From contig CAIZHC010000247.1 in assembly GCA_903932705.1 (NCBI GenBank), positions 1 through 6,322 of the forward strand: DNA of 6,322 bases. Reading direction: 5' to 3'. Below, in pieces: positions 1 through 6,322 of the stretch (position 1 is the first letter of the stretch; every line of letters starts with the position of its first letter). Origin of the DNA: an uncultured Actinomycetes bacterium. GTDB lineage: Bacteria; Actinomycetota; Actinomycetes; Nanopelagicales; Nanopelagicaceae. The position numbers and the translations under genes were made by a program. Below the pieces are notes generated by a model. It searched no databases, was not told the origin of the DNA, and saw nothing but the letters and a program-made list of their open reading frames with translations.

Positions 1-1
1 A

Positions 2-949
2 CCCAAGGTTTGGGAGTGGGTTACTCGATACTCAATCCTCTTCTCTTTCGCCATGCTCATCCTGCCATTGGTCCCAGGTCTGAAACTAACCGTTAATGGA
101 AATACCAATTGGATTCATTTCTCTGGATTTACCATGCAGCCGTCGGAGTTTGCAAAGTTTGGTCTTATCTTGTGGTGCGCCGGACAACTGAGAAAATTTG
201 ATGAAACAGTTCAAGATCGTTCGGCAATGCGCCATATTGGATTTATTTTGGGCGGGACGGTGCCCTCCCTTGCTCTTATCCTTAAGGGTGGGGATTTAGG
301 AACAACAGTCATTATTTTAGGAATTGTCTCGATCATGCTCTTTGTGAGCGGGTTACCTATGCGCCACTTTGTTGCGCTGGGAGGTTTAGTTTCAGTAGGT
401 GTGGTCGCATTAATCGCGATAGCACCATATAGATTGCATCGATTCACGGCTGTGCTTAATCCCTTCGCGCCTGCCGTCTACAAGCTCGCTGGCTGGCAAC
501 CGGCGCACTCTGTAATGGGTCTTGCAAGTGGTGGACTCTTTGGGGTCGGGTTAGGTGCCAGTAGACAGAAGTGGGGAAATCTCTCTGAGGCGCATACTGA
601 TTTCATTTTCGCCGTGATCGGTGAAGAGTTAGGTCTGCTTGGGACTTTGGTAGTGCTATTTCTCTACGCCGCTTTGATCTATGGAATCTTCCGCACCGCC
701 ATGCAGACTCGAGATCTCTTCTCGCGTTATGCCTGCGCAGGTGTTGGCGCTTGGTTGATGATGCAGGTAGTTATCAATGTCGGTTCAGTAATCGGAGTAC
801 TTCCAGTCGTAGGTGTAACTCTTCCCTTTATTAGTTATGGCGGCTCTTCGTTGATTGCCAACTTCTTAGGCATTGGATATGTACTTCACGTTGCACGAAC
901 TGATCCACGAGTGAGAAGTGCAATCTCCTCACGGAAGACGAGCGATTGA
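2..949 (+). CDS. ftsW: FtsW, septal peptidoglycan glycosyltransferase (SEDS family), 5' partial
   Basis: Integral membrane polymerase that joins lipid II into glycan strands at the division septum, working with a class B penicillin-binding protein. The frame is open to the left edge (17 codons before the first ATG at 53), and the motif NGNTNWI belongs to the middle of the family, so the N-terminal membrane helices lie outside the window. Visible family motifs in order: NGxxxWI and MQPSEFAK (near 92-157), GGDLGTT (near 289-308), SGGLFGVGLGASRQKWG, EAHTDFIFAVIGEELG with the Asp codon at 599-601 matching the essential SEDS aspartate, and LPFISYGGSSL near the end. Several hydrophobic segments fit a multi-pass protein. 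The C-terminal tail after the last helix is only about 17 residues, shorter than in mycobacteria. FtsW is preferred over RodA because murG, murC, ftsQ and ftsZ follow. The stop overlaps the murG ATG by one base, suggesting translational coupling. Confidence 0.96.
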   Translation, partial: PKVWEWVTRYSILFSFAMLILPLVPGLKLTVNGNTNWIHFSGFTMQPSEFAKFGLILWCAGQLRKFDETVQDRSAMRHIGFILGGTVPSLALILKGGDLGTTVIILGIVSIMLFVSGLPMRHFVALGGLVSVGVVALIAIAPYRLHRFTAVLNPFAPAVYKLAGWQPAHSVMGLASGGLFGVGLGASRQKWGNLSEAHTDFIFAVIGEELGLLGTLVVLFLYAALIYGIFRTAMQTRDLFSRYACAGVGAWLMMQVVINVGSVIGVLPVVGVTLPFISYGGSSLIANFLGIGYVLHVARTDPRVRSAISSRKTSD

Positions 950-2019
950 TGTCCAAGATTGTCTTTGCCGGTGCTGGTACCGCTGGCCATGTCGAACCAG
1001 CCTTAGCGGTAGCGCTATGGTTGAGAGCGCAAGGTCAAGAAATTGAGATGATCTTCCTTGGAACAGACGGGGGAGTAGAGAGCCGATTAGTTCCAGCTGC
1101 AAACTTTCCTTTATCGCTTATAAATAAAACTCCGTTTCCGCGCCGAATTAATGGTGAACTTTTCCGCTGGCCGCTAAATTTCGTGCGCACTCTCCGCCAA
1201 GTTAACCAAGTGGTAAAAGGCGCAGATCTGGTCATTGGTTTTGGAGGTTATGTAGCTGCCCCCGCTTATCTTGTGGCACGCGCGAAGCGCATTCCAATTA
1301 TTGCGCATGAAGCAAATGCTAAAACAGGTATGGCAAATAAATTGGCAAAGTTTTGTGGCGCTACTGTGCTTCGGGCTTTTGGCGAGTCCACTCCAGAGAG
1401 AGTTGGAATTCCTCTTAGGGAATCGATTGTTCAGTTATCGCAACTTTCAGCGTCAGATCGTCTTATTGCAAAGCATCATGCCCTTCGAACTCTGCAGCTA
1501 GATCCCAACGCTCCTACAATTTTGATCTTTGGCGGCTCTCTTGGTTCTATGAAATTTAATGCAACGATTGAGGGGGCACGAACCGCAATCTCAGCCTCTG
1601 GAATTCAGATGATTCATGGGGTTGGGGTTAATAACGAACTCCCGCAGGCATCGACAGGCTATCTTCCATTGCACTACATCGACGATATGGCGTTGGCCTA
1701 TTCCGCGGCAGATTTAGTTATCTCCAGGAGCGGAGCTGTAACTGTCGCCGAAGTTTCAGTGCTCGGCATTTACAGTTTGTTTATTCCATTGCCAATAGGT
1801 AATGGCGAGCAAGTTGAAAATGCCAGATCAGTAGTTGAGCAAGGCGGAGGAGAAATTTTGGATAACTCCACGTTCACTGCAGATTGGCTTATCTCAGAGG
1901 TTAGTGCGGTGATGAAGCGCGCAGAGAGTTGGCGTGCTGGCCAGAAGAGGATTGAATTCCCACTCAACGCAGCCGAGCAAATTGGACTCAGATCTCTGAA
2001 AGAATTAGCGAATGGATAA
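949..2019 (+). CDS. murG: MurG, UDP-GlcNAc:lipid I N-acetylglucosaminyltransferase
   Basis: Peripheral membrane GT-B glycosyltransferase that transfers GlcNAc from UDP-GlcNAc to lipid I, making lipid II on the inner face of the membrane. The 356-residue length is normal. N-domain: glycine loop GAGTAGHVEPALAVA at about 8-22 (the usual second Gly is Ala), GFGGYVAAP at 97-105 and HEANAKTG at 120-127. C-domain: VGIPLR at 152-157, GGSLGS at 195-200, RSGAVTVAE at 260-268 (the Glu matches the UDP-GlcNAc-binding residue) and QVENA at 288-292. The start is ATG 949, which overlaps the ftsW stop as TGATG. An in-frame TTG at 946 would add one residue, and GGAAG at 933-937 would be 8 bases from that TTG versus 11 from the ATG, so TTG cannot be excluded. 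The 3' end overlaps murC by 8 bases. It supplies the substrate for FtsW encoded just upstream. Confidence 0.97.
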   Translation: MSKIVFAGAGTAGHVEPALAVALWLRAQGQEIEMIFLGTDGGVESRLVPAANFPLSLINKTPFPRRINGELFRWPLNFVRTLRQVNQVVKGADLVIGFGGYVAAPAYLVARAKRIPIIAHEANAKTGMANKLAKFCGATVLRAFGESTPERVGIPLRESIVQLSQLSASDRLIAKHHALRTLQLDPNAPTILIFGGSLGSMKFNATIEGARTAISASGIQMIHGVGVNNELPQASTGYLPLHYIDDMALAYSAADLVISRSGAVTVAEVSVLGIYSLFIPLPIGNGEQVENARSVVEQGGGEILDNSTFTADWLISEVSAVMKRAESWRAGQKRIEFPLNAAEQIGLRSLKELANG

Positions 2020-3403
2020 CATCGCTCGCCTCGCGGGAAAGAGGATTCACTTTGTCGGCATTGGCGGCGCGGGTATGTCTGGCATAGCCAGAATCATGCT
2101 CTCAGAAGGTCTGACAATCAGCGGTAGCGATGTTCGGGAGAGCGCGATTACGCAGGCGCTTGCCACGTTGGGGGCCAAGATATTTGTCGGCCACAGCGCA
2201 TCAAATATTGAGGGTGTTGATCTGCTAATAACGTCAGGCGCGATTTCGAGCGACAATCCTGAGGTAGCCACGGCAATTGCCCGTGGAATCGAGATATTAA
2301 GCAGAGCAGAAGCGCTAGCGATATTGATGGAGGGCAAACGCTCTATAGCGGTTGCAGGAACTCACGGTAAGACCACCACCACCTCGATGTTAACCGTCGC
2401 TTTGCAGGCTGCTGGCTTGGACCCTTCCTTTGCAATTGGTGGATTGATTAATAGTTCTGGAGTTAACGCCCACCTCGGAAGTGGTGACATTTTCGTGGCT
2501 GAAGCAGATGAATCAGATGGATCATTTACCGCCTATCACCCGCTCGGCGCAATTATTACAAATCTCGAACTTGATCACGTTGATCACTTTGCAACCATCG
2601 AAGATCTTTACGCAATATTCCAAGAGTTCATTGACACAATTCAAAGCGGCGGTTTCCTTGTCGCATGTACTGATGACCCGGGAGTTCAAGAACTTCTAAG
2701 TCGAGTTACACGAAACGATATTTCAATTATTGGATATGGCGAAGCAGATGCCGAGTTCCAGATTTCAAGAATTCACCTGGAGCCGGCGTCGGCCGTTGCT
2801 CGGATTACTAAAAACGGAAAAGTCTTGCCCGATCTGCAGCTTTCAATTCCTGGACTTCATAATATCTTTAACGCAACAAGCGCCTTAGCAGTAGGAGAGA
2901 AGTTAGGCGCTAGCGTCAACGATTTAATTAAAGGTCTGGAATCCTTTACAGGCTCAAGGCGTCGCTTTGAACATAAAGGTGTGGTTCAGGGAATCGAAGT
3001 GATCGATGACTATGGCCATCACCCAACGGAATTACGCGTCACGCTAGAAACTGCTAAAGCATATGTTCCTTCTGGAAAAGTGATTGTCGTATTCCAGCCA
3101 CATAGATTTACCCGCACCCAAGCATTCGCCGCAGAGTTCGCGGCCGCCTTAGAAATTGCCGATCAAGCATTTGTCTTGGAGGTGTATCCAGCGAGCGAGG
3201 CGCCGATCCCAGGAGTTACATCGCAACTTATTACAAGAGCATCCTCAAGTGGAAAGATTGCATACGAACCTTCAATGCTCTCAGTCGTTCAACATGTAAT
3301 CGATCGGGCTCTCCCAGGTGATTTGATTATGACCTTAGGTGCCGGGGACGTTAACTCTTTAGCCCCTGTTATTGTTCAAGCTCTTGAAGAGAGATATGCG
3401 TAA
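2012..3403 (+). CDS. murC: MurC, UDP-N-acetylmuramate--L-alanine ligase
   Basis: Cytoplasmic ATP-dependent Mur ligase that adds L-alanine to UDP-MurNAc, the first step of stem peptide assembly. At 463 residues it is full length. The three Mur domains are visible: an N-terminal Rossmann-like UDP-binding part with HFVGIGGAGMSGIA (13-26); a central ATPase with P-loop GTHGKTTTTS (116-125), EADESDGSF (164-172), NLELDHVDHF (184-193) and HNIFNA (283-288); and a C-terminal domain with GSRRRFE (314-320), DDYGHHP (332-338), FQPHRFTRT (361-369) and GAGDV (443-447). GVGIGGAGMSG-type start plus DYGHHP separates MurC from MurD/E/F. The ATG at 2012 overlaps the murG stop as ATGGATAA. Only a weak purine stretch (GAAAGAA near 1998) precedes it, which fits coupled re-initiation. 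The 3' end overlaps ftsQ by 8 bases. Its L-Ala/L-Ser fidelity links it to the PgeF-family gene downstream. Confidence 0.97.
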   Translation: MDNIARLAGKRIHFVGIGGAGMSGIARIMLSEGLTISGSDVRESAITQALATLGAKIFVGHSASNIEGVDLLITSGAISSDNPEVATAIARGIEILSRAEALAILMEGKRSIAVAGTHGKTTTTSMLTVALQAAGLDPSFAIGGLINSSGVNAHLGSGDIFVAEADESDGSFTAYHPLGAIITNLELDHVDHFATIEDLYAIFQEFIDTIQSGGFLVACTDDPGVQELLSRVTRNDISIIGYGEADAEFQISRIHLEPASAVARITKNGKVLPDLQLSIPGLHNIFNATSALAVGEKLGASVNDLIKGLESFTGSRRRFEHKGVVQGIEVIDDYGHHPTELRVTLETAKAYVPSGKVIVVFQPHRFTRTQAFAAEFAAALEIADQAFVLEVYPASEAPIPGVTSQLITRASSSGKIAYEPSMLSVVQHVIDRALPGDLIMTLGAGDVNSLAPVIVQALEERYA

Positions 3404-4091
3404 ACGTAGATTCCATAATGCACCGGTGATCGTCTTAGCAATTGCCTTGCTAGGAGTTGCGGGATATTTCTTGGGGTGGTCAAAAGTCCTGGCAGTCAGA
3501 ACGATAGAAATTACTGCTGCGGGCAATGAAGCGATAGTTGAGCCTCTCATCGTTCCGCGTGATCTTCGAATCGGGTTGCCAATCGCCAGAGTAAGTGTGC
3601 AGAGAATTAATAGTGACCTGGCAGGTCTTTCGTGGATTAACGAAATCAAAGTTAATCGTCGTTGGTTAGCTCACGATGTTCGAATTGTTATTACAGAGAG
3701 AGAAGCAGTGGCTCAGTATCTTGATTCAAAGGGATCCACCGAATACTTCGACTCCACTGGCCATAACTTCACATCGCCCAATCCACCTACTGGAATTCCA
3801 ACTATCGACTTCGCAACCGAAAGCCCAATAGCGCGAACTGCAATAGCCACATTCTTATCTCAAACTCCGAGTGATCTCACCAGCAATCTGTTGAGTCTTG
3901 AAGTAAATAAGAAGAATGAGATTCAACTAACAACATCAATTCCTGGATACCAAGCACTCGCCATCTCATGGGGGAGCGCGGAAGAAATTCCACTCAAAGT
4001 AAAGGTTTTACGCCAACTTTTAACACTTCCCGAAAATAATAAGATTTCAAGCGTTGATCTCTCATCGCCACTCACTCCAATTGTTAAGTAA
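3396..4091 (+). CDS. ftsQ: FtsQ, bitopic divisome protein with POTRA domain
   Basis: Single-pass membrane protein that bridges early and late divisome components and binds FtsB/FtsL-type partners. From ATG 3396 it has 231 residues, slightly short for actinobacteria. A very short basic cytoplasmic tail (RKRRFHN) is followed by one hydrophobic helix at about 9-28. A POTRA-like region follows at about 36-102, with WINEIKVNRRWL at 80-91 (usual RRWP) and the conserved ITER at 99-102. The beta domain ends in VDLSSPLTPIVK, like the family's DvstPxxpvv terminus. The start was chosen because ATGCGTAA overlaps the murC stop by 8 bases, the same geometry as murG/murC. An in-frame TTG at 3372 would add eight residues deeper inside murC. 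Sequence similarity across FtsQ is weak, so the call rests on topology, the ER motif and gene order. No ftsA lies between it and ftsZ, as is usual in actinobacteria. Confidence 0.93.
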   Translation: MRKRRFHNAPVIVLAIALLGVAGYFLGWSKVLAVRTIEITAAGNEAIVEPLIVPRDLRIGLPIARVSVQRINSDLAGLSWINEIKVNRRWLAHDVRIVITEREAVAQYLDSKGSTEYFDSTGHNFTSPNPPTGIPTIDFATESPIARTAIATFLSQTPSDLTSNLLSLEVNKKNEIQLTTSIPGYQALAISWGSAEEIPLKVKVLRQLLTLPENNKISSVDLSSPLTPIVK

Positions 4092-4094
4092 TTA

Positions 4095-4115
4095 CTCTCA
4101 ACAACTCATTGAGAG
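4095..4115 (+). other. Small hairpin just after ftsQ, possible weak transcript end or processing site
   Basis: CTCTCAA (4095-4101) and TTGAGAG (4109-4115) are perfect 7-base inverted repeats around a 7-base loop, starting 4 bases after the ftsQ stop. No run of T follows (the next bases are ATTGCTCC), so this is not a standard intrinsic terminator. It could be an attenuator, an RNA-stability hairpin, or chance. Its position between the upstream block and the candidate ftsZ promoter is what makes it worth listing. Confidence 0.4.
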
Positions 4116-4143
4116 ATTGCTCCGCTAGGAATCGTGTCGGTAT

Positions 4144-4172
4144 TTGCTTGCCTTAGGTGCTGAGCCTACTTT
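4144..4172 (+). promoter_or_regulatory. Candidate ftsZ promoter
   Basis: TTGCTT (4144-4149) matches the -35 consensus at four of six bases. It is followed after exactly 17 bases by TACTTT (4167-4172), a good TAnnnT -10 element of the actinobacterial vegetative type. Transcription would start near 4178-4180, giving a leader of about 60 bases before the GTG of ftsZ. It sits in the only substantial gap of the window. Actinobacterial ftsZ genes are known to have their own promoters in addition to readthrough. A short inverted repeat, TAGG (4154-4157) with CCTA (4165-4168), lies in the spacer and touches the -10; it may be an operator or chance. Confidence 0.5.
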
Positions 4173-4225
4173 TACGCATCAGATGGCGAACGTGCTTTAA
4201 GTCTCAAGTAAAGATTTAGAGTCCT

Positions 4226-4233
4226 AGGAGAGG
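4226..4233 (+). promoter_or_regulatory. Strong ribosome binding site of ftsZ
   Basis: AGGAGAGG ends 6 bases before the GTG at 4240 and is by far the clearest Shine-Dalgarno sequence in the window. It decides the ftsZ start. The preceding genes mostly rely on overlapping stops and weak purine stretches, so ftsZ appears to be initiated independently and at a higher rate. The site's left half forms the 8-base palindrome TCCTAGGA (4222-4229), which could pair with another copy or be coincidental. Confidence 0.8.
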
Positions 4234-4239
4234 TATATC

Positions 4240-5409
4240 GTGGCGACACCGCAAAATTATTTAGCCGTTATCAAAGTAGTAGGTATTGGTGGCGGAGGAG
4301 TGAACGCTGTCAATCGCATGATTGAAGCGGGACTCAAAGGTGTGGAATTTATTGCCATCAACACTGATGCACAACAACTCATCATGAGTGATGCAGATGT
4401 GAAACTCGATATTGGTCGCAAATCAACACGTGGACTCGGCGCAGGTGCATCACCCGAAGTCGGTCGCCAAGCAGCGCTTGATCACATTGAAGAGATTGAA
4501 GAAGTTCTTCGTGGTGCAGATATGGTCTTTGTTACAGCAGGTGAAGGTGGCGGAACTGGAACTGGTGGCGCACCCATCGTTGCGAAAGTTGCTAAAGATC
4601 TGGGCGCACTCACTGTTGGTGTAGTTACCAAGCCTTTCTCATTTGAAGCGAAGCATCGAACTATTCAAGCTGAAGAGGGAATTGAATTACTTCGCAATGA
4701 AGTAGATACTCTCATTGTTATTCCAAATGATCGTTTGCTAGCAATTTCAGATCGTTCCATTACGGCGGTTGAAGCTTTCCGTAGCGCTGATCAAGTCTTG
4801 CTCTCAGGTGTGCAGGGAATCACCGATTTGATTACTACTCCAGGTTTAATCAATCTCGACTTCGCTGATGTGAAGAGCGTGATGCAAGGAGCAGGTTCTG
4901 CGCTCATGGGAATTGGTTCAGCTCGTGGAGAGGCACGCGCAACTCGCGCTGCAGAGCTCGCAATAGCTAGCCCACTTCTAGAAGCCTCAATTGATGGTGC
5001 GCGAGGCGTACTTCTCTCTATCGCGGGAGGTTCAGATCTCGGACTCTTCGAATTGAGCGAAGCAGCGGAGTTAGTCGCGAAATCTGCGCATCCTGATGCG
5101 AATATCATCTTTGGTACGGTCATCGATGATGCGCTTGGTGATGAAGTCCGAATTACAGTTATCGCTGCAGGATTTGATGGTGGAGTTCCAAAACGTGCTC
5201 CTATGCCAACAATCAGCACCGCATCGCTCACCGGCCAAGCTGATCCGATTGCTGCCAATGATCCGATAGCAGTTGCCTTGGATCTCTCCGGGATTGAAGA
5301 TACTGCCGAGGTAAATCTTTCAACTCCAGTCCCATCCTCTCGCCGCCGCGTCACATTTGAAGATCTAGTGAATGAGGATGACATAGACGTTCCTGACTTT
5401 ATGAAGTAA
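4240..5409 (+). CDS. ftsZ: FtsZ, tubulin-like division GTPase
   Basis: Cytoplasmic GTPase that polymerises into the Z ring and recruits the divisome. At 389 residues it is near the usual actinobacterial length. Visible features: [20 protein letters not shown] (6-25), STRGLGAGA (62-70), tubulin signature GGGTGTG (103-109), guanine-contact region with PNDRLL (162-167), and T7-loop NLDFAD (205-210), whose two aspartates complete the neighbouring subunit's active site. After about residue 315 a variable linker of roughly 50 residues leads to a basic RRR patch, an acidic NEDDI stretch and the conserved tip DVPDFMK, the peptide that binds SepF and other partners. The start is GTG, fixed by AGGAGAGG six bases upstream and by the match of [10 protein letters not shown] to actinobacterial N termini. 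The core is nearly identical in style to mycobacterial FtsZ. With no ftsA present, membrane anchoring presumably depends on SepF, which would be outside the window. The stop is directly followed by the pgeF ATG. Confidence 0.99.
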   Translation: MATPQNYLAVIKVVGIGGGGVNAVNRMIEAGLKGVEFIAINTDAQQLIMSDADVKLDIGRKSTRGLGAGASPEVGRQAALDHIEEIEEVLRGADMVFVTAGEGGGTGTGGAPIVAKVAKDLGALTVGVVTKPFSFEAKHRTIQAEEGIELLRNEVDTLIVIPNDRLLAISDRSITAVEAFRSADQVLLSGVQGITDLITTPGLINLDFADVKSVMQGAGSALMGIGSARGEARATRAAELAIASPLLEASIDGARGVLLSIAGGSDLGLFELSEAAELVAKSAHPDANIIFGTVIDDALGDEVRITVIAAGFDGGVPKRAPMPTISTASLTGQADPIAANDPIAVALDLSGIEDTAEVNLSTPVPSSRRRVTFEDLVNEDDIDVPDFMK

Positions 5410-6018
5410 ATGTCTCGAACACTCTTTACCTCGCGTGATGGTGGGGATCTCAAAGATTTAGCAGGTAGGGAATCTTTGCGAGTAGAACTCTCCATGGAGA
5501 AATTGATTTTCATGCACCAGACCCATAGCGACCTGGTCTTGGTTGTTGATGGTTCAGAGGGTGAGCCAATGTGTGATGCGCTAGTAACTCGATCAAAAGG
5601 TGTGGCTTTGGCGGCAATGGCTGCTGATTGCATGCCAGTGACTTTCACATCTGATTGGGTTGTGGGCATTGCTCATGTGGGAAGAGTGGGATTGGTAAAG
5701 GGGATAGCGCAAAAGACGGTGGAGGTAATGCACGGGTTAGGTGCTGGCAAAATTTCAGCGTTCATTGGTCCCAGTATCTGCGCAAAATGTTACGAAGTTT
5801 CCCCTGATATGTATGAAGAGGTAACCACTTTAATTCCTTCTACTGCAACCTCGTTCGAACTGCATTCACTCGATCTACAATCCGGCGTAACGACCCAGTT
5901 GGAATCTCTTGGAGTCGAAGTAGAGAACGTTGGAATCTGTACATTAGAAAATTCAGATTACTTCTCCTTTAGAGGCGGAGATTTGAGCGCTCGGCAAGCA
6001 GGGATAATTTCGCTATGA
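5410..6018 (+). CDS. pgeF: PgeF/YfiH/YlmD (DUF152, LACC1-like) family protein, short form
   Basis: Member of the zinc-binding YfiH family, formerly called polyphenol oxidase or laccase-domain protein. E. coli YfiH (PgeF) removes wrongly added L-serine from UDP-MurNAc, correcting MurC; other members are described as purine nucleoside enzymes, so the exact substrate here is uncertain. Family signs: FTSRDGG (6-12), MHQTHSD (35-41), ADC (72-74), AHVGRVG (88-94), GPSICAKCYEV (120-130) and FSFRGGD near 185-191. Likely zinc ligands are His39, Cys74 and His89. HxGRVG rather than HAGWRG is the actinobacterial version. At 202 residues it is short for a family of about 240: the segment between TSRDGG and the MHQTHS motif lacks the usual SxxPFxxLNLGxHVGDD loop. 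The ATG sits immediately after the ftsZ stop (TAAATG), without a clear Shine-Dalgarno sequence, implying coupling. The stop overlaps the next gene as ATGA. Confidence 0.9.
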   Translation: MSRTLFTSRDGGDLKDLAGRESLRVELSMEKLIFMHQTHSDLVLVVDGSEGEPMCDALVTRSKGVALAAMAADCMPVTFTSDWVVGIAHVGRVGLVKGIAQKTVEVMHGLGAGKISAFIGPSICAKCYEVSPDMYEEVTTLIPSTATSFELHSLDLQSGVTTQLESLGVEVENVGICTLENSDYFSFRGGDLSARQAGIISL

Positions 6019-6322
6019 ACCGTGCTGAAGAAGTTGCCTATAACTTAACTCGAGTTCAGGAGAAGATTGCTCAGGCGGCGGCAGCTTCGGGCAGAGTTCT
6101 TGACGAGATTACTTTGATCGCAGTAACTAAGAATTTTCCAGTGAGCGATGCCCAAATTCTTTACGATCTAGGAATCCGCAATATGGGAGAGAATCGCGAT
6201 GAGGAGGGTGCTCGAAAATCAGAGCAGTTGCCGGCAGATATACGCTGGCACTTTCAGGGTCAGATTCAGAGCAGGAAGATTAAATCTATTTCTAGCTGGG
6301 CTGATGTGGTCCACTCTCTCGA
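6015..6322 (+). CDS. yggS: YggS/YlmE family PLP-binding protein (PLPBP), 3' partial
   Basis: Cytoplasmic protein of the PLP homeostasis family, a TIM-barrel fold related to alanine racemase that binds pyridoxal phosphate but has no firmly established catalytic reaction. Only the first 102 codons are present; the frame is open to the right edge. Visible family motifs: LIAVTKNFP at 34-42, with Lys39 as the expected PLP Schiff-base residue, GEN at 58-60, and WHFQGQIQSRKIK at 78-90, matching the family's WHFIGxLQSxKxK, followed by VVHSL. The start is ATG 6015, overlapping the pgeF stop by 4 bases (ATGA), with AGGGA at 6000-6004 as a modest ribosome site 10 bases upstream. In Gram-positive bacteria this gene typically follows ylmD and precedes sepF, so sepF is the expected next gene beyond the window. 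Confidence 0.95.
   Translation, partial: MNRAEEVAYNLTRVQEKIAQAAAASGRVLDEITLIAVTKNFPVSDAQILYDLGIRNMGENRDEEGARKSEQLPADIRWHFQGQIQSRKIKSISSWADVVHSL

Noticed and set aside
1271..1501. Short + strand frame inside murG
   Set aside because: It is in a different frame within a well-supported MurG; its translation has no family features and no ribosome site.
2571..2588. Tandem TTGATCAC repeat in murC
   Set aside because: It encodes the conserved LDHVDH stretch of the Mur ligase ATPase domain, so protein constraint explains it.
4095..4115. Intrinsic terminator after ftsQ
   Set aside because: The 7-base-pair stem is real but AT-containing and not followed by a T run, so it is listed only as a hairpin.
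4117..4146. Alternative promoter TTGCTC - 18 - TATTTG
   Set aside because: The -10 is a poor match (no T at the final position) and the spacer is longer; the TTGCTT/TACTTT pair just downstream is better.
4791..5669. 292-codon open frame on the - strand across ftsZ and pgeF
   Set aside because: It lies antisense to two clearly identified genes, is rich in Ser/Arg/Pro as expected from a shadow frame, and has no recognisable motif.
1..6322. Mobile elements, CRISPR arrays, tRNA or rRNA genes, defence genes
   Set aside because: No repeated spacers, transposase motifs, terminal inverted repeats or RNA-gene structure were seen, and nearly all of the window is accounted for by seven conserved genes.

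Overview
This window is an ordinary but complete-looking stretch of a bacterial division and cell wall (dcw) cluster. All genes lie on the + strand in the order ftsW (5' end cut off) - murG - murC - ftsQ - ftsZ - pgeF (ylmD/yfiH family) - yggS (ylmE family, 3' end cut off). The organism is most likely an actinobacterium. FtsZ reads closely like the mycobacterial/actinobacterial protein: N-terminal [16 protein letters not shown]7-loop asparagine and aspartates at positions 205/207/210, and a C-terminal DVPDFMK. ftsQ is followed directly by ftsZ with no ftsA. PgeF carries the actinobacterial HxGRVG motif instead of HAGWRG. Base composition looks just under 50% GC (29 of 60 in the one line counted), low for the phylum. 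With tight gene packing and trimmed proteins, this fits a streamlined freshwater lineage such as Nanopelagicales/acI. That placement is inference.

Layout: positions 2-4091 hold four genes joined by overlaps. ftsW/murG share 1 base, murG/murC share 8, and murC/ftsQ share 8, so the first block is almost certainly one translationally coupled mRNA. Positions 4092-4239 are the only real gap (148 bases). It contains a small hairpin just after ftsQ, a good candidate promoter (TTGCTT, 17 bases, TACTTT) and a strong Shine-Dalgarno sequence in front of the GTG start of ftsZ. From 4240 to the end, ftsZ, pgeF and yggS are again fused tightly: the pgeF ATG follows the ftsZ stop with no spacer, and pgeF and yggS overlap by 4 bases (ATGA).

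How the genes work together: MurC adds L-alanine to UDP-MurNAc in the cytoplasm, MurG adds GlcNAc to lipid I to make lipid II, and FtsW polymerises lipid II at the septum with its partner transpeptidase. FtsQ links the membrane divisome parts, and FtsZ builds the cytoplasmic ring. PgeF-family proteins proofread MurC's L-alanine/L-serine choice, and YggS-family proteins buffer pyridoxal phosphate.

I found no mobile element, CRISPR array, RNA gene, pseudogene or sign of gene transfer, and no undescribed system. The points most worth a second look are the shortened PgeF, the short C-terminal tail of FtsW, and the control region in front of ftsZ.
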